Shown piece after piece: positions 39,668 to 48,199 of a stretch of DNA of 64,000 bases (its first letter is position 1; each line of letters starts with the position of its first letter). Origin of the DNA: Polyangiaceae bacterium. Its GTDB lineage: Bacteria > Myxococcota_A > Polyangia > Polyangiales > Polyangiaceae. Under the pieces are notes generated by a model. The model was given only the letters and a program-made list of their open reading frames with translations, was not told the origin of the DNA and made no database searches. Location: the NCBI GenBank assembly GCA_015075635.1, contig JABTUA010000003.1, positions 310,001 through 374,000 on the forward strand, written 5' to 3'. A program made the translations under genes and the position numbers.

Positions 39668-42070
39668 ATGAGCGACTCGGGTGGCGACCGCCGGCTTTGG
39701 CTCGATCTCGCGCGCCGCTTGGGCGTGGTCTTCGCGCTCGTGGCCGGCATCGCGCTCTTCGCCTGGGTCGCGCACGGTCACTACCCGATCCAGAAATGGC
39801 TGTTCTGGCGCTACGCCGGCTACTGGGCCGCGGTGCTCCTGTTCGTGGCGAGCTGCACGTCCCTGGGCCTGCGGCTGGTCCGGCTGGCGGGGCTCTCCGC
39901 GCGCCTGCACGAGCGGGTGTTCGTCGCGTTCGCCCTGGGGCTGTTCGCGTTCGAGCTCTCGATGTTCGTGCTCGGGCTCCTTCGCCTGTACTACTGGCCG
40001 CTGTTCTTCGCGCTGCCCGCGGTCTTCCTGGCCGCCGGGGCGAAGCCCGCCGTGCGGCTCGGACGAAAGGTCTTCCGTCGGGCCGGCCAGCTTGGCGCCG
40101 GGCGCCGCTCCGCCGTGACGAGCGCGCTCCTGCTTCTGTTCGGCGTGCTCGGCATCGGGATGATCTATTTCCTGATCCTCTCTCCGCACAACGTGCAGTT
40201 CGACGCGCGCTGGAAGCACCTGGCCCTGGCCGAGGACTACGTGGCCTCCCACGGCGTGCGCCGCTTCGACGAGGGCTGGTCGTTCTCCACCCGGCCGCAC
40301 ATCACCAGCTTCGTCTACGCGTGGGGATTTCTCTTGCCCCGCAGCCTGCTCTTCGACCGCGTGGAGCTGTGCGCTCACCTGGAGCTGGGGGTGTTCCTGA
40401 TGACCACGGTGGTCGGGATCCCGGCGATGGTGCGGCGCCTGGTGCCGCGGGCGCGACCCGGCTGGGTCTGGCCGGCGCGCTTCTTGTTCCCAGGCACGTT
40501 CCTCTACGACTCGTCGCTCAGCGTGGGCGCCGATCACGTCGGCGCCGCGTTCGGCCCGGCGATCTTCCTGGTGCTGCTCCGGGTGGTGGACTCGCTCGGC
40601 CCGCGCGCTTGCGTGGCACTCGGTGCGCTGCTCAGCGCCGCAGCGCTGACCAAAGAGTCCATCGCGATGATGTTGATCCCGACGCCGGTCGCGGCGGTCG
40701 CCGTGGCGGCGGCGGTCGCCCTGTGGCGCGTGCGCCGGGCCAGCCCGGAGGCGCGCCTGCGCTGGCTGACCGGTCCGGCCGCTGCCACTCTTGCCTGCCT
40801 GGTGTTCACGGCGCCGCTCTGGCTGAAGAACCTGATCTGGCACCACGACCCGTTCTATCCGGTCGGGTTCCGCTACTTCCAGGGCCAGCCGTGGACCAGC
40901 GACGCGGCCTACCTCTACCAATACGGCTACGTGGAGCACCAGTTCGCGCGCCCCGTGGCGGGCCTCGCCGGCGTGCTGGAGACGCTGAAGACGCTCGCCA
41001 CGTTCTCGTTCGTGAACAACGACTACCCGCAGTTCCACGGCAAGCTGCCGGTCTTCGGCTCGCTGTTCACGCTGCTCCTCCTGTGCCTTCCGTTCTTGAA
41101 GGGGACGCGCAGGATCTGGCTCTTGGTCGTTTGGGTGCACCTGGGCCTGTTCGCCTGGTACTGGGTGCACCATCAGGACCGCTACCTCCAGGGGTTGGTC
41201 CCGCTGATGACCGCGGTGGTCGCGGCGGTCGTCGTGCTCGTGTGGCGCACGACGCGCCTGGTGGGCAAGGGCCTCACCGCGGCGCTCCTCGCGCTTCAGG
41301 TGGTCTGGGGCGGAGACGTCTACTTCATCCGCACCCACGCCATGGCGGGCTCGGCCGCGATCAAGAGCCTGGACCTGCTCGAGGCCGGCTACAAGAAGCA
41401 GTACACCGAGCGCTTCGTGTTCGAGGGCGACATGGTCGCGCTCCGGAAGGCGCTGCCGAAGAGCGCCCGGCTGCTCTTGCACGAGAACCACGCGCACCTG
41501 GGCGTGGGCGTGCCCAGCCTCACCGACTGGCTCACGTACCAGTTTGGCATCAGCTACGGCACGCTCGCGGGCCCGCCGGAAGTTCACGCGCTCCTTTCGT
41601 CGATGAAGGTGACCCACATCGCCTGGCAGCCGGAGCGCAGCCGCGGCTGGGACAGCCTGGCCGGGGATCTGACCTTCTTCGACTTCGTGCTGAACGCGAC
41701 GGGCGAGCGCCGGCTGGTCGGCGGTCATTTCCTGGTGCCGCTGCGGGAAGCACCGCCGCCGCCTCGCCCGCGGAGCACCGTCCTGGTGGCCGCCTGCAAG
41801 TCGCCCAAGAGCGGACTCTACGAGCTCGCCGATCTGACGGCGCCGAGCTTCGGACCCGAGCGCGGACGTTACCCTGCGCCGCGCACCGCGCTCGGCCCTC
41901 CTGCTCAGCTCGCCGAGCTGGCAACGCGCGCGGAGATGCTGGTGCTCGAGCCGGCGTGTGCCCCCGGCTTCTCCGCTCAGGTCGCCGGGTTCACGCTGGC
42001 TGCGAAGCGGGGGGCCCCGACCGGCACCGGCAACCCGCGGCCCGAGCTCTGGGTGCGGCTGCGGCCCTGA
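39668..42070 (+). CDS. large polytopic membrane protein, GT-C glycosyltransferase-like
   Basis: An 800-aa protein with about 11-12 hydrophobic segments in the first 540 residues and a soluble C-terminal domain (about 250 aa). Acidic and aromatic loops resemble GT-C glycosyltransferases (first long outside loop SPHNVQFDARWKHLALAEDYVASHG with an Asp near the membrane, RYLQGLVPLM near the end of the membrane part), which use lipid-phosphate sugars. The C-terminal part carries an APLTDW-like region (PSLTDWLTYQFGISYG). The exact family is not assured. Start ATG 39668; monocistronic, 36 bp downstream of the MBL gene. Confidence 0.7.
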   Translation: MSDSGGDRRLWLDLARRLGVVFALVAGIALFAWVAHGHYPIQKWLFWRYAGYWAAVLLFVASCTSLGLRLVRLAGLSARLHERVFVAFALGLFAFELSMFVLGLLRLYYWPLFFALPAVFLAAGAKPAVRLGRKVFRRAGQLGAGRRSAVTSALLLLFGVLGIGMIYFLILSPHNVQFDARWKHLALAEDYVASHGVRRFDEGWSFSTRPHITSFVYAWGFLLPRSLLFDRVELCAHLELGVFLMTTVVGIPAMVRRLVPRARPGWVWPARFLFPGTFLYDSSLSVGADHVGAAFGPAIFLVLLRVVDSLGPRACVALGALLSAAALTKESIAMMLIPTPVAAVAVAAAVALWRVRRASPEARLRWLTGPAAATLACLVFTAPLWLKNLIWHHDPFYPVGFRYFQGQPWTSDAAYLYQYGYVEHQFARPVAGLAGVLETLKTLATFSFVNNDYPQFHGKLPVFGSLFTLLLLCLPFLKGTRRIWLLVVWVHLGLFAWYWVHHQDRYLQGLVPLMTAVVAAVVVLVWRTTRLVGKGLTAALLALQVVWGGDVYFIRTHAMAGSAAIKSLDLLEAGYKKQYTERFVFEGDMVALRKALPKSARLLLHENHAHLGVGVPSLTDWLTYQFGISYGTLAGPPEVHALLSSMKVTHIAWQPERSRGWDSLAGDLTFFDFVLNATGERRLVGGHFLVPLREAPPPPRPRSTVLVAACKSPKSGLYELADLTAPSFGPERGRYPAPRTALGPPAQLAELATRAEMLVLEPACAPGFSAQVAGFTLAAKRGAPTGTGNPRPELWVRLRP

Positions 42071-42073
42071 GCC

Positions 42074-42373
42074 TCACACCGGTCCGACGCGTCCGGTGTA
42101 GAGCGCGCGGTGCGAGGCGCAGTCGCACAGCTTGTTCCCGGGCTCCGGGCAGGCGCGGATCAACGCCACCGCGCGGTCGCCCTCCTCGCGCGGGATGGAC
42201 GGGAGCGCGAACACCTCGGAGTCGCCCATGAAGCGGTCGTGGTAGCCCTCCACGGAGTAGCTGCCGCAGTCGTCGCACCAAAAGTACGAGTAGACGTACT
42301 CGTCGCCGGCGACGAAGACGGCGATGCCGGCACACGGCTTCTGAAGAGGTTTGGCGCAGCGGACGCAGTTCAC
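42074..42373 (-). CDS. small zinc-ribbon-like protein
   Basis: A 99-aa protein from GTG 42373 with zinc-ribbon spacing: CVRC (Cys3, Cys6) and CDDC (Cys33, Cys36), plus Cys14, Cys75, Cys83 and Cys85 in KLCDCASH. The rest is beta-rich and aromatic (DEYVYSYFWC, YSVEGYHDRFMGDSEVF). Possible nucleic-acid or protein adaptor; no family recognised. It converges on the membrane protein, 3 bp apart, and starts 62 bp from the divergent vWA lipoprotein. Confidence 0.6.
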   Translation of the reverse strand: MNCVRCAKPLQKPCAGIAVFVAGDEYVYSYFWCDDCGSYSVEGYHDRFMGDSEVFALPSIPREEGDRAVALIRACPEPGNKLCDCASHRALYTGRVGPV

Positions 42374-42435
42374 CTACCCGAGCTTACCTCGGGCCCGGCT
42401 TCCCGGGGCAGCGCCGCCGCGCTAGGCTGTAAGTC

Positions 42436-43746
42436 ATGCTGCGATGGCTCTTGGCCGCTTCGAGCCTGGGCCTCGCGCTCGGGGTGGGCTGCGCGGCGGA
42501 AGGAGGCGGAGTCGGCGCGAGCTCGGGCGGCGGCGCGGGCCTCGACGCGGGGCCCGACGCGAGCAGCGGCGGTAGCGGCGGCAGCGGCGGTGGCGGCGGC
42601 GCCAGCGGCAGCGGCGGCACCGGCGGCGGCCTGAACATCGAGGCCGGCACCGACGCCGATCTGGACGCGGCCTTCGATCCCGACGCCGCCTGCGCAGTGG
42701 CCACGGAGAAGGCGACGCCCGAGCTTCTGCCCGTGGACATCATCTGGGCCGTCGACAACTCGGTCAGCATGCAGCCCGCCATCGATCAGGTGACCCAGGG
42801 CTTGAACGCGTTCAGCGCCCTGATCGCCGGCAAGAGCCTCGACTACCGCGTGATCATGCTGAGCCTGCGCAGCAAGACGAACCCGGTGGTCGTGAGCGGC
42901 TCCAATCGCTACGCCGTGTGCATCCCGCCGCCACTGGCGGGCGACGCCAACTGCGGCAACGGTACGCGCTTCTTCCAGTCGAGCATCGACATTCGCAGCA
43001 CCCAGCCGCTCGAGCAGATATTGGGCACGCTGGGCCAGACCGCCGGCTACAAAGAAGGCGAGGAGCGGGGCGGCGAGCCGTGGAAGCAGTGGCTCCGGCC
43101 GAACGCCACCAAGACGCTGGTCGTGGTGAGCGACGACAACGCGCGGCTCTCGGCGTCGGACTTCGAAACCTTCGCCGGCGGCAAGAACCCGTTCAACTCG
43201 CTGACGCTACCGCCCGGTATCCTCGACCCGAGCTGGGGTGGGCTGTTCACCGACTACCTCTTCAGCGGGCTCTACGGCTGGGGCTCGACCACCGACCCCA
43301 ACGTGAAGTGCACGTACCCCGGCGGCTCGCAGCCGCCGAGCTCCGGGCCCACCTACACCCAGCTGGTGCTGAAGACGGGCGGCGTGCGCGCACAGATCTG
43401 CGCCGGCGCCAGCGCGTGGACGCCGTTCTTCGACGCGGTCGCCACCGCGGTCGAGAAAAACTCCAAGCTGTCCTGCGAGCTCCTGTTGCCGACGCCCAAG
43501 ACGGGCAGCCTCGATCCGACCAAGGTGAACGTAGGCGTGACCGGCGGCGGGGGCACCACGCCCATCTACCAGGTGACCGGCGCCGCCGCCTGCGATCAGA
43601 GCGGCGGCTGGTACTACGACGACCCGGTCAAGCCGACCAAGGTGATCCTGTGCCCGGCCTCGTGCAGCGCCGCGGAGCAGGCGGGCCTGGCCTCCGGAAA
43701 CGTGCAGATCGACGTCCTGTTCGGCTGCAAGACCGTGGTCAAGTGA
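42436..43746 (+). CDS. vWA-like lipoprotein
   Basis: A 436-aa lipoprotein from ATG 42436: signal SLGLALGVGC (Cys19), a Gly/Ser/Asp linker to about residue 75, then a vWA-like domain with DNSVSM (MIDAS DxSxS: VDIIWAVDNSVSM) and a later LVVVSDDNARLSASDFETF segment where a Thr/Asp would be expected. Long loops bring in Cys residues (YAVCIPPPLAGDANCGNG, VKCTYPGG, GVRAQICAG, GWYYDDPVKPTKVILCPASCS). Same general plan as 27048-28316 but without the Cys-rich repeats in front. Role: metal-dependent surface binding, inferred. A hairpin at 43768-43785 may terminate it. Confidence 0.82.
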   Translation: MLRWLLAASSLGLALGVGCAAEGGGVGASSGGGAGLDAGPDASSGGSGGSGGGGGASGSGGTGGGLNIEAGTDADLDAAFDPDAACAVATEKATPELLPVDIIWAVDNSVSMQPAIDQVTQGLNAFSALIAGKSLDYRVIMLSLRSKTNPVVVSGSNRYAVCIPPPLAGDANCGNGTRFFQSSIDIRSTQPLEQILGTLGQTAGYKEGEERGGEPWKQWLRPNATKTLVVVSDDNARLSASDFETFAGGKNPFNSLTLPPGILDPSWGGLFTDYLFSGLYGWGSTTDPNVKCTYPGGSQPPSSGPTYTQLVLKTGGVRAQICAGASAWTPFFDAVATAVEKNSKLSCELLLPTPKTGSLDPTKVNVGVTGGGGTTPIYQVTGAAACDQSGGWYYDDPVKPTKVILCPASCSAAEQAGLASGNVQIDVLFGCKTVVK

Positions 43747-43767
43747 CGGATTTCCCAGGGGCGGCCG

Positions 43768-43785
43768 CCGAAGTTTCGACTTCGG
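43768..43785 (+). terminator. hairpin with TTCG tetraloop behind vWA lipoprotein gene
   Basis: CCGAAGT-TTCG-ACTTCGG, a 7-bp stem with a stable tetraloop 22 bp after the stop codon at 43746. A second small hairpin (GCGC-TTCCT-GCGC) follows at once. The T-tract expected of a classic intrinsic terminator is missing, so it may be a transcript-end stabiliser instead. Confidence 0.4.
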
Positions 43786-43828
43786 GCGCTTCCTGCGCTA
43801 GTTGCCTCGGCACTTTTGGGGTGAATCC

Positions 43829-44512
43829 GTGACCGAAGCCTTGATCCAGTACATCCAGACTGCCGCCACCCACGCCCCCACCTGGGGCTTCTTCTTGGTG
43901 TTGCTCTTCATGACCGTGGAGAGCTCGTTCATTCCGTTTCCCAGCGAGGTGGTGATGATCCCCGCGGGCTTCCTGGCGGCGCGCGGCGAGCTCAGCTTCG
44001 GCTCACCCGTGCTCGACGCCTTCGTCGCCGTCATCGCCGGCACCGCTGGCTCGCTCGCCGGAGCTTACGTCAACTACTTCCTGTTCTCCTGGCTCGGCAC
44101 ACCGTTCCTCGAGAAGTACGGCAAGTACTTCTTCCTGCCCAAGCCCAAGCTCGACCGCGCGGAGGAGATCTTCCGGCGCTACGGCGCGGGCGCGACGTTC
44201 GTGTGTCGTCTCCTACCGGCGATTCGCCAGCTGATCTCGATCCCGGCCGGCATCTCGCGCATGCCCCTCAAGAGCTTCACGCTCTGGACCGGCCTCGGCG
44301 CGGGGATCTGGGTCGCCATCCTCACCGGTATCGGCTACTACCTGGGCGCCACCACCGCCAGCATGAGCTACGCGGAGCTGGTCCACCGCGGCAAGGCGAT
44401 GGCCAGCCGCGATCTGCTCTACATCCTGCCGGTGCTCGTCGTCGGCTTCGTCGCGTACGTGATGATCTCGAACCGCATCATGCGGCGCAGCGAAGAGCCC
44501 GCGAAGGCGTGA
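43829..44512 (+). CDS. DedA-family membrane protein
   Basis: A 227-aa inner-membrane protein of the DedA/SNARE-associated-like family, implicated in lipid (C55-P) flipping and envelope homeostasis in other bacteria. Visible: VESSFIPFPSEVVMIPAGFLA (re-entrant loop with the family's E-x-x-x-P-P/S-E pattern), AGTAGSLAGAYVNYFLFSWLG, the RYGAGATFVCRLLPAIRQLISIPAG arginine/proline motif and three following helices. I chose GTG 43829; a TTG at 43802 adds nine residues. It overlaps the next gene by GTGA at 44509-44512. Confidence 0.9.
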   Translation: MTEALIQYIQTAATHAPTWGFFLVLLFMTVESSFIPFPSEVVMIPAGFLAARGELSFGSPVLDAFVAVIAGTAGSLAGAYVNYFLFSWLGTPFLEKYGKYFFLPKPKLDRAEEIFRRYGAGATFVCRLLPAIRQLISIPAGISRMPLKSFTLWTGLGAGIWVAILTGIGYYLGATTASMSYAELVHRGKAMASRDLLYILPVLVVGFVAYVMISNRIMRRSEEPAKA

Positions 44513-45555
44513 GCTCGGCGCCGACCGAGACGCTGCCGTTCAGCTGGTACTCCGAGCCAGCCACCTTTCGCTCGGAGCAGGAGCGGATCTTTCGGCGCTC
44601 GTGGCAGTACGTCGGCCACGCCGGCGAGCTGCCGCGGCCCGGCAGCTTCCGGGCGACCTTCGCCGGGGACCTGCCCGTGGTGCTGGTGCGCGACGAAGCA
44701 GGCGCGCTCCGCGCGTTCGTCAACGTGTGCCGGCACCGCGGCTCCACCATCTGCGACGGCTCGGGGGAGCGCTCGACGCTCCAGTGCCCGTACCACGCCT
44801 GGACCTACGGCCTGGACGGCCAGCTGCTCCGCGCGCCGCGGCTCACGCCGGTCGCAGGCGAGAACCTGGGGCTCGTGCCGCTCCGCCTCGAGACCTGGGG
44901 ACCGCTCCTGTTCGCGAACCCCGATCCCGACGCGCCGCCTCTGAGCGACACGCTGGGTGACGTTCCCGAGCGCTTGGCCGGCGCGGGCATCGAGCTCGAG
45001 TCGCTCCGCTTCTTGCGACGTTCCGAGTCCGAGGTGGCGGCGAACTGGAAGATCGTCGCCGAGAACTACCTGGAGTGTTACCACTGCCCCGTCGCTCACC
45101 CCGGCTTCTCCGCGGTGATGGACGTGTCGCCCGAGGCTTACCTGCTCGAGGCGCAGGCCACGCGGCTGAGCCAGTATTGCGCGCCGCGCCCGGGATCTTC
45201 GTCGCTCTACGACGCGACCGGCACGGTCCAGCGCGCACAGTTTCACCTGCTGTTCCCCGGTACGATCGTCAACGTGTACCCCGGCCGGCAGAACCTCTCC
45301 ATTGGCCCGCTCTTGCCGCGCTCGCCGGAGCGCACGGCGCGTTTCTTGGACTACTTCGTCGGGCCCGATGCCGACGACGCCTGGATCGCCGACATGCTCG
45401 CCTTCGACGACCAGGTCGGTGTGGAGGACAAGGCGCTGGTCGAGCGCGTGCAGGCCGGCGTGCGCGCGGGTCTGCCCGAGCGCGGTCGGCTCCTGCCCGA
45501 ATCCGAGGGCCTGATCGCACACTTTCAGGCGTTGATCACCCGAGCCTTGGGCTGA
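44509..45555 (+). CDS. Rieske ring-hydroxylating-type oxygenase, alpha subunit (second)
   Basis: A 348-aa Rieske oxygenase, starting GTG 44509 on the DedA stop. Rieske ligands in NVCRHRGS and LQCPYHAWTYG; catalytic iron motif in AANWKIVAENYLECYHCPVAHPGF (E-C-Y-H-x4-H). It is a separate branch from the oxygenase at 1-1107: the C-terminal domain (SLYDATGTVQRAQFHLLFPGTIVNVYPGR, DDQVGVEDKALVERVQAG) matches aromatic/glycine-betaine-type members with VGxEDxxLVERVQxG. No reductase gene beside it, and a DedA partner is unusual. Substrate unknown. Confidence 0.9.
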   Translation: MSSAPTETLPFSWYSEPATFRSEQERIFRRSWQYVGHAGELPRPGSFRATFAGDLPVVLVRDEAGALRAFVNVCRHRGSTICDGSGERSTLQCPYHAWTYGLDGQLLRAPRLTPVAGENLGLVPLRLETWGPLLFANPDPDAPPLSDTLGDVPERLAGAGIELESLRFLRRSESEVAANWKIVAENYLECYHCPVAHPGFSAVMDVSPEAYLLEAQATRLSQYCAPRPGSSSLYDATGTVQRAQFHLLFPGTIVNVYPGRQNLSIGPLLPRSPERTARFLDYFVGPDADDAWIADMLAFDDQVGVEDKALVERVQAGVRAGLPERGRLLPESEGLIAHFQALITRALG

Positions 45556-45586
45556 GGGAAGACCGGGCCGGCCGCGCGCGTAGCAG

Positions 45587-46090
45587 GTGCCGAACGGTTC
45601 GTCAGCGATCCCCATGCAGGCCGTGCTCCCAACGCCCAGAGCTTCTGCCCAAGCAGACGCCGAGATCTCCGCGGCGGCCCCCCCGCTGGTTGCGGTCGTC
45701 GCGGGCCGAGTCGTGCTCGTGCTCGGCGTCTTCACGGTCCTGTATGCCGTGCAGTCGCTGACGAACCTTCGCTTTCTCTCCTGGCACTGGCTCCTGCCCG
45801 CGCTCTTGCTCCCGCTGGGTGTGGCCAGCGCGGTGGTCGGCTGGAAGCTGTCGCGCGCGCGGGGTTGGGCGGCGGTCGCCGGCTTCGTGCTCTGTGCCGT
45901 GACGGCCCTGCTCACCGGCGCTTTCACGCTGCTCTCGCTGAGCTGGGGCTACTTCTCGCTGCTCTCGCTGATCGTCGGCCTGGCGGCCTTCGTCGGCGGC
46001 TTGCTCGCGGCGCTGTCCATCGGTGCCTGTCAGCGCGCGGATCGCGCCCGGGCGGCGCTGGCCGAGCAGGGCTTCGATCTGGGCGTCTGA
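45587..46090 (+). CDS. small polytopic membrane protein
   Basis: A 167-aa protein from GTG 45587 (an ATG at 45614 is an equally possible start). Four hydrophobic segments at about 34-58, 68-88, 95-118 and 123-145, with a short charged tail ending FDLGV. A YFSLLSLIVGLAAFVGGLLAALSIGAC segment near the end. No family recognised. It ends one base from the convergent methyltransferase gene. Confidence 0.65.
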   Translation: MPNGSSAIPMQAVLPTPRASAQADAEISAAAPPLVAVVAGRVVLVLGVFTVLYAVQSLTNLRFLSWHWLLPALLLPLGVASAVVGWKLSRARGWAAVAGFVLCAVTALLTGAFTLLSLSWGYFSLLSLIVGLAAFVGGLLAALSIGACQRADRARAALAEQGFDLGV

Positions 46091-46091
46091 G

Positions 46092-46916
46092 TCAGCGCGT
46101 GGCGCGCCACACGCGGGCGGGTGAACGCAGTCGCAGGAGATGGGGCGCGGCGCGCTCGACCGGCACGGGCTCCGCGCGGCCGAAACCCGCCTGCTCGAAG
46201 TAGCGCTCGACCGCCTGCGTGCTCGGGAAGTCCTCACGGGCGCCGCGCCCGCGCGTCACCAGCCAGATGCCGGCGCGCAGGAGCTTGGCGGCGGCCGCGA
46301 CGGCTTGCCCGCCCTCGCGAGAGCGCAGGTCACACACGAAGGCGCCGCGGCCTGCCAGCGCGCGCGCCACGGCAGCCGCGACGCGCTCGCGGTCGCCGAG
46401 CTCGAAGTAGCCCAGCACGCCCTCCGCGATCACCACGGGACGCTCGGCGCCCTCCAGCGTGTCGACAAGCCAGCGCTCGAAGTCGGGGCCCAAGACGTCC
46501 ACGGCCTCGTGGCGCAGGCGGGATCCCGCGCGCTCGCGCACCGCCTGCGGCACGCGGGCCCGGATGAGCTCGCGCTTCGCGCTGACCATGTGCGGCAGAT
46601 CGACCTCGACGTAGTCCACGCCGCGGTCCGCCGCCCAGGTGAGCCCGCGCCGCGAGAGGCCCGCGCCCAGCTCGACCACGCGATCCGGCCGGGCCTCCTC
46701 CAGCGCCAGCTCGATGGAGCGGTGCCGGAGCTCCAGATACTGCAACATCGACGGCACCGTCGGGTGCGCCACGGCCAGCCACTCCCCCGCGAAACGGAAC
46801 GACCAGAACAGCCGGCGACCGGTCGGGGTGGCGAAGTGCTCGGCGTGGGGAAAGCCGAGCCGGTGCCAGACGTAGGCCGTGTAGTGGGCGGTCGGGGCGA
46901 TCTCGGCGAGCGACAT
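46092..46916 (-). CDS. class I SAM methyltransferase (leucine-carboxyl-methyltransferase-like)
   Basis: A 274-aa methyltransferase: SAM motif VVELGAGLSRRGLTW, acidic end of strand two in VDYVEVDLPHM, then VVIAEGVLGYFE (motif II, the EG/D-xx-YF pattern), resembling the leucine-carboxyl-methyltransferase/TIGR00027 branch used in natural product O-methylation. The start ATG 46916 shares its A with the last base of the upstream cyclophilin stop (TGATG), so the two are coupled. Cytoplasmic; substrate unknown. Confidence 0.8.
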   Translation of the reverse strand: MSLAEIAPTAHYTAYVWHRLGFPHAEHFATPTGRRLFWSFRFAGEWLAVAHPTVPSMLQYLELRHRSIELALEEARPDRVVELGAGLSRRGLTWAADRGVDYVEVDLPHMVSAKRELIRARVPQAVRERAGSRLRHEAVDVLGPDFERWLVDTLEGAERPVVIAEGVLGYFELGDRERVAAAVARALAGRGAFVCDLRSREGGQAVAAAAKLLRAGIWLVTRGRGAREDFPSTQAVERYFEQAGFGRAEPVPVERAAPHLLRLRSPARVWRATR

Positions 46917-47422
46917 CAGCCGCGCCGGGCGCTCTTGATCACGATGGCCTCGAGCGGGGCGTCCTTGGTGAAGGGGCCCGCGGCGCCGGTCTTCACCGCC
47001 TTGATCCGATCGACCACGTCCATGCCGGCGACGACCTGCCCGAACACCGTGTAGCCCCAGCCCGCGTCGTTCTTGCCCTTGTGGTCGAGGGAGGTGTTGT
47101 CCTTCACGTTGATGAAGAACTGCGCGGTGGCGGAGTGCGGATCGCTGGTGCGGGCCATCGCCACCGTGCCGCGCTGGTTCTTGAGCCCGTTGTCGGCCTC
47201 GTTCTCCACCGGAGCGACCGTGGGCTTGCGCTCGAAGTCGGTGGTGTAGCCGCCGCCCTGCGCCATGAAGCCGTCGATCACGCGGTGGAAGATCGTGCCG
47301 TCGTAGTGGCCCGCGTCCACGTAGTGAAGGAAGTTCGCGACGCTCTTGGGTGCGCGCTCGGCGTCGAGCGCGAGGGTGATGCTGCCGAAGCTCGTGTCGA
47401 GAACGACCGTGGTCTGTGCCAT
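46916..47422 (-). CDS. cyclophilin-type peptidyl-prolyl isomerase
   Basis: A 168-aa cytoplasmic cyclophilin from ATG 47422, starting straight at the fold (TTVVLDTSFGSITLALDAERAPKSVANFLHYV). Active-site segments YDGTIFHRVIDGFMAQGGG, TVAMARTSDPHSATAQFFINVKDN and WGYTVFGQVVAGMDVVDRI are complete. It catalyses cis-trans isomerisation of proline peptide bonds in protein folding. No signal peptide, so the cytoplasmic PpiB-like kind. The longer upstream frame is a shadow of the divergent lipoprotein gene. Confidence 0.93.
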   Translation of the reverse strand: MAQTTVVLDTSFGSITLALDAERAPKSVANFLHYVDAGHYDGTIFHRVIDGFMAQGGGYTTDFERKPTVAPVENEADNGLKNQRGTVAMARTSDPHSATAQFFINVKDNTSLDHKGKNDAGWGYTVFGQVVAGMDVVDRIKAVKTGAAGPFTKDAPLEAIVIKSARRG

Positions 47423-47494
47423 GCGCGGGACTCTAGGTCCGTGAAGCGAATGCCGCAACGTGCTACGACATCCGCCGGATCGGAGGCCTTCGTG

Positions 47495-48193
47495 ATGCGA
47501 CGCTTGATTTCGGTTGGCTTGGTGGCTGCACTTTTCACGGCGTGTGGCGGCGAGAGTGAAGGCGGCGGTAGCGGCGGCAGCTCGACCGGGGGCTCGAGCG
47601 CCACGGGGGGCGCCGGCGGCTCGGTGGGCGGCAGCGCCGGCAGCGGCGGCGCGACGGGTGGCAGCGGCGGCGCGACGGGTGGCAGCGGCGGCGCGACGGG
47701 TGGCAGCGGCGGCGCGACGGGTGGCAGCGGCGGCGCGACCGGAGGCGCGGGTGGTGCCGGCGGCAGCTCGACCTGTGGCAGCGCGAACGACTGCGTGGCC
47801 AGCGTCTACACCAAGCTCGTGGCGTCGGAGGCGGACTGCTACTGCCTGATGTGCCCGACGGTCGCGCTGACCAAGACCGAGTCGGACGCACGCGCCGCGG
47901 CGTGGACGAAGCACTGCACGGCCTGGGAGCAGAAGAACCCTTGCCCGGTGCCCTCGTGCATCCAGCCGCCGCCGGTAGCGTGTTCAGGCGGGCAGTGCGT
48001 GTTCAGCGGCGCTGAAGCGGGCTGCACCAGCTCCGGCGGCACGGTCAGCAAAGGGCTGTGCTGCACCAGCACCTCCGACTTCCCCAACACCTGCGTCACC
48101 GGCGCCTGCGGCTGCTCGCCTGCGAACAGCCACGAAGTGAAGACCTGCCAGTGCCCGAGCGGGAAGTGCTTCGACGGCTCGAAGTGCCAGTAG
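47495..48193 (+). CDS. Cys-rich lipoprotein with tandem-repeat linker
   Basis: A 232-aa lipoprotein from ATG 47495: signal LISVGLVAALFTAC (Cys17), a Gly/Ser/Thr linker (GATGGSG repeats, see 47641-47739), then a Cys-dense folded region with 20 or so Cys (CGSANDCVASVY, ADCYCLMCPTVAL, HCTAWEQKNPCPVPSCIQPPPVACSGGQC, ACGCSPANSHEVKTCQCPSGKC). Probably a disulfide-rich surface domain. Divergent from the cyclophilin gene by 72 bp and convergent with the hydrolase, 6 bp apart. Function unknown. Confidence 0.75.
   Translation: MRRLISVGLVAALFTACGGESEGGGSGGSSTGGSSATGGAGGSVGGSAGSGGATGGSGGATGGSGGATGGSGGATGGSGGATGGAGGAGGSSTCGSANDCVASVYTKLVASEADCYCLMCPTVALTKTESDARAAAWTKHCTAWEQKNPCPVPSCIQPPPVACSGGQCVFSGAEAGCTSSGGTVSKGLCCTSTSDFPNTCVTGACGCSPANSHEVKTCQCPSGKCFDGSKCQ
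47641..47739. repeat. 21-bp tandem repeat (VNTR-like) in lipoprotein linker
   Basis: Four identical 21-base copies (starting cagcggcggcgcgacgggtg) at 47641-47661, 47662-47682, 47683-47703 and 47704-47724, then 15 matching bases of a fifth. They encode the seven-residue unit GGSGGAT of the linker in the 47495 lipoprotein. Perfect nucleotide identity, including third positions, points to recent copying by slippage. Confidence 0.9.
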
Positions 48194-48199
48194 CTCGCG

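Noticed and set aside
47641..47739. Direct repeats considered as CRISPR
   Set aside because: Units are contiguous without spacers and in frame with a linker; no cas genes nearby.
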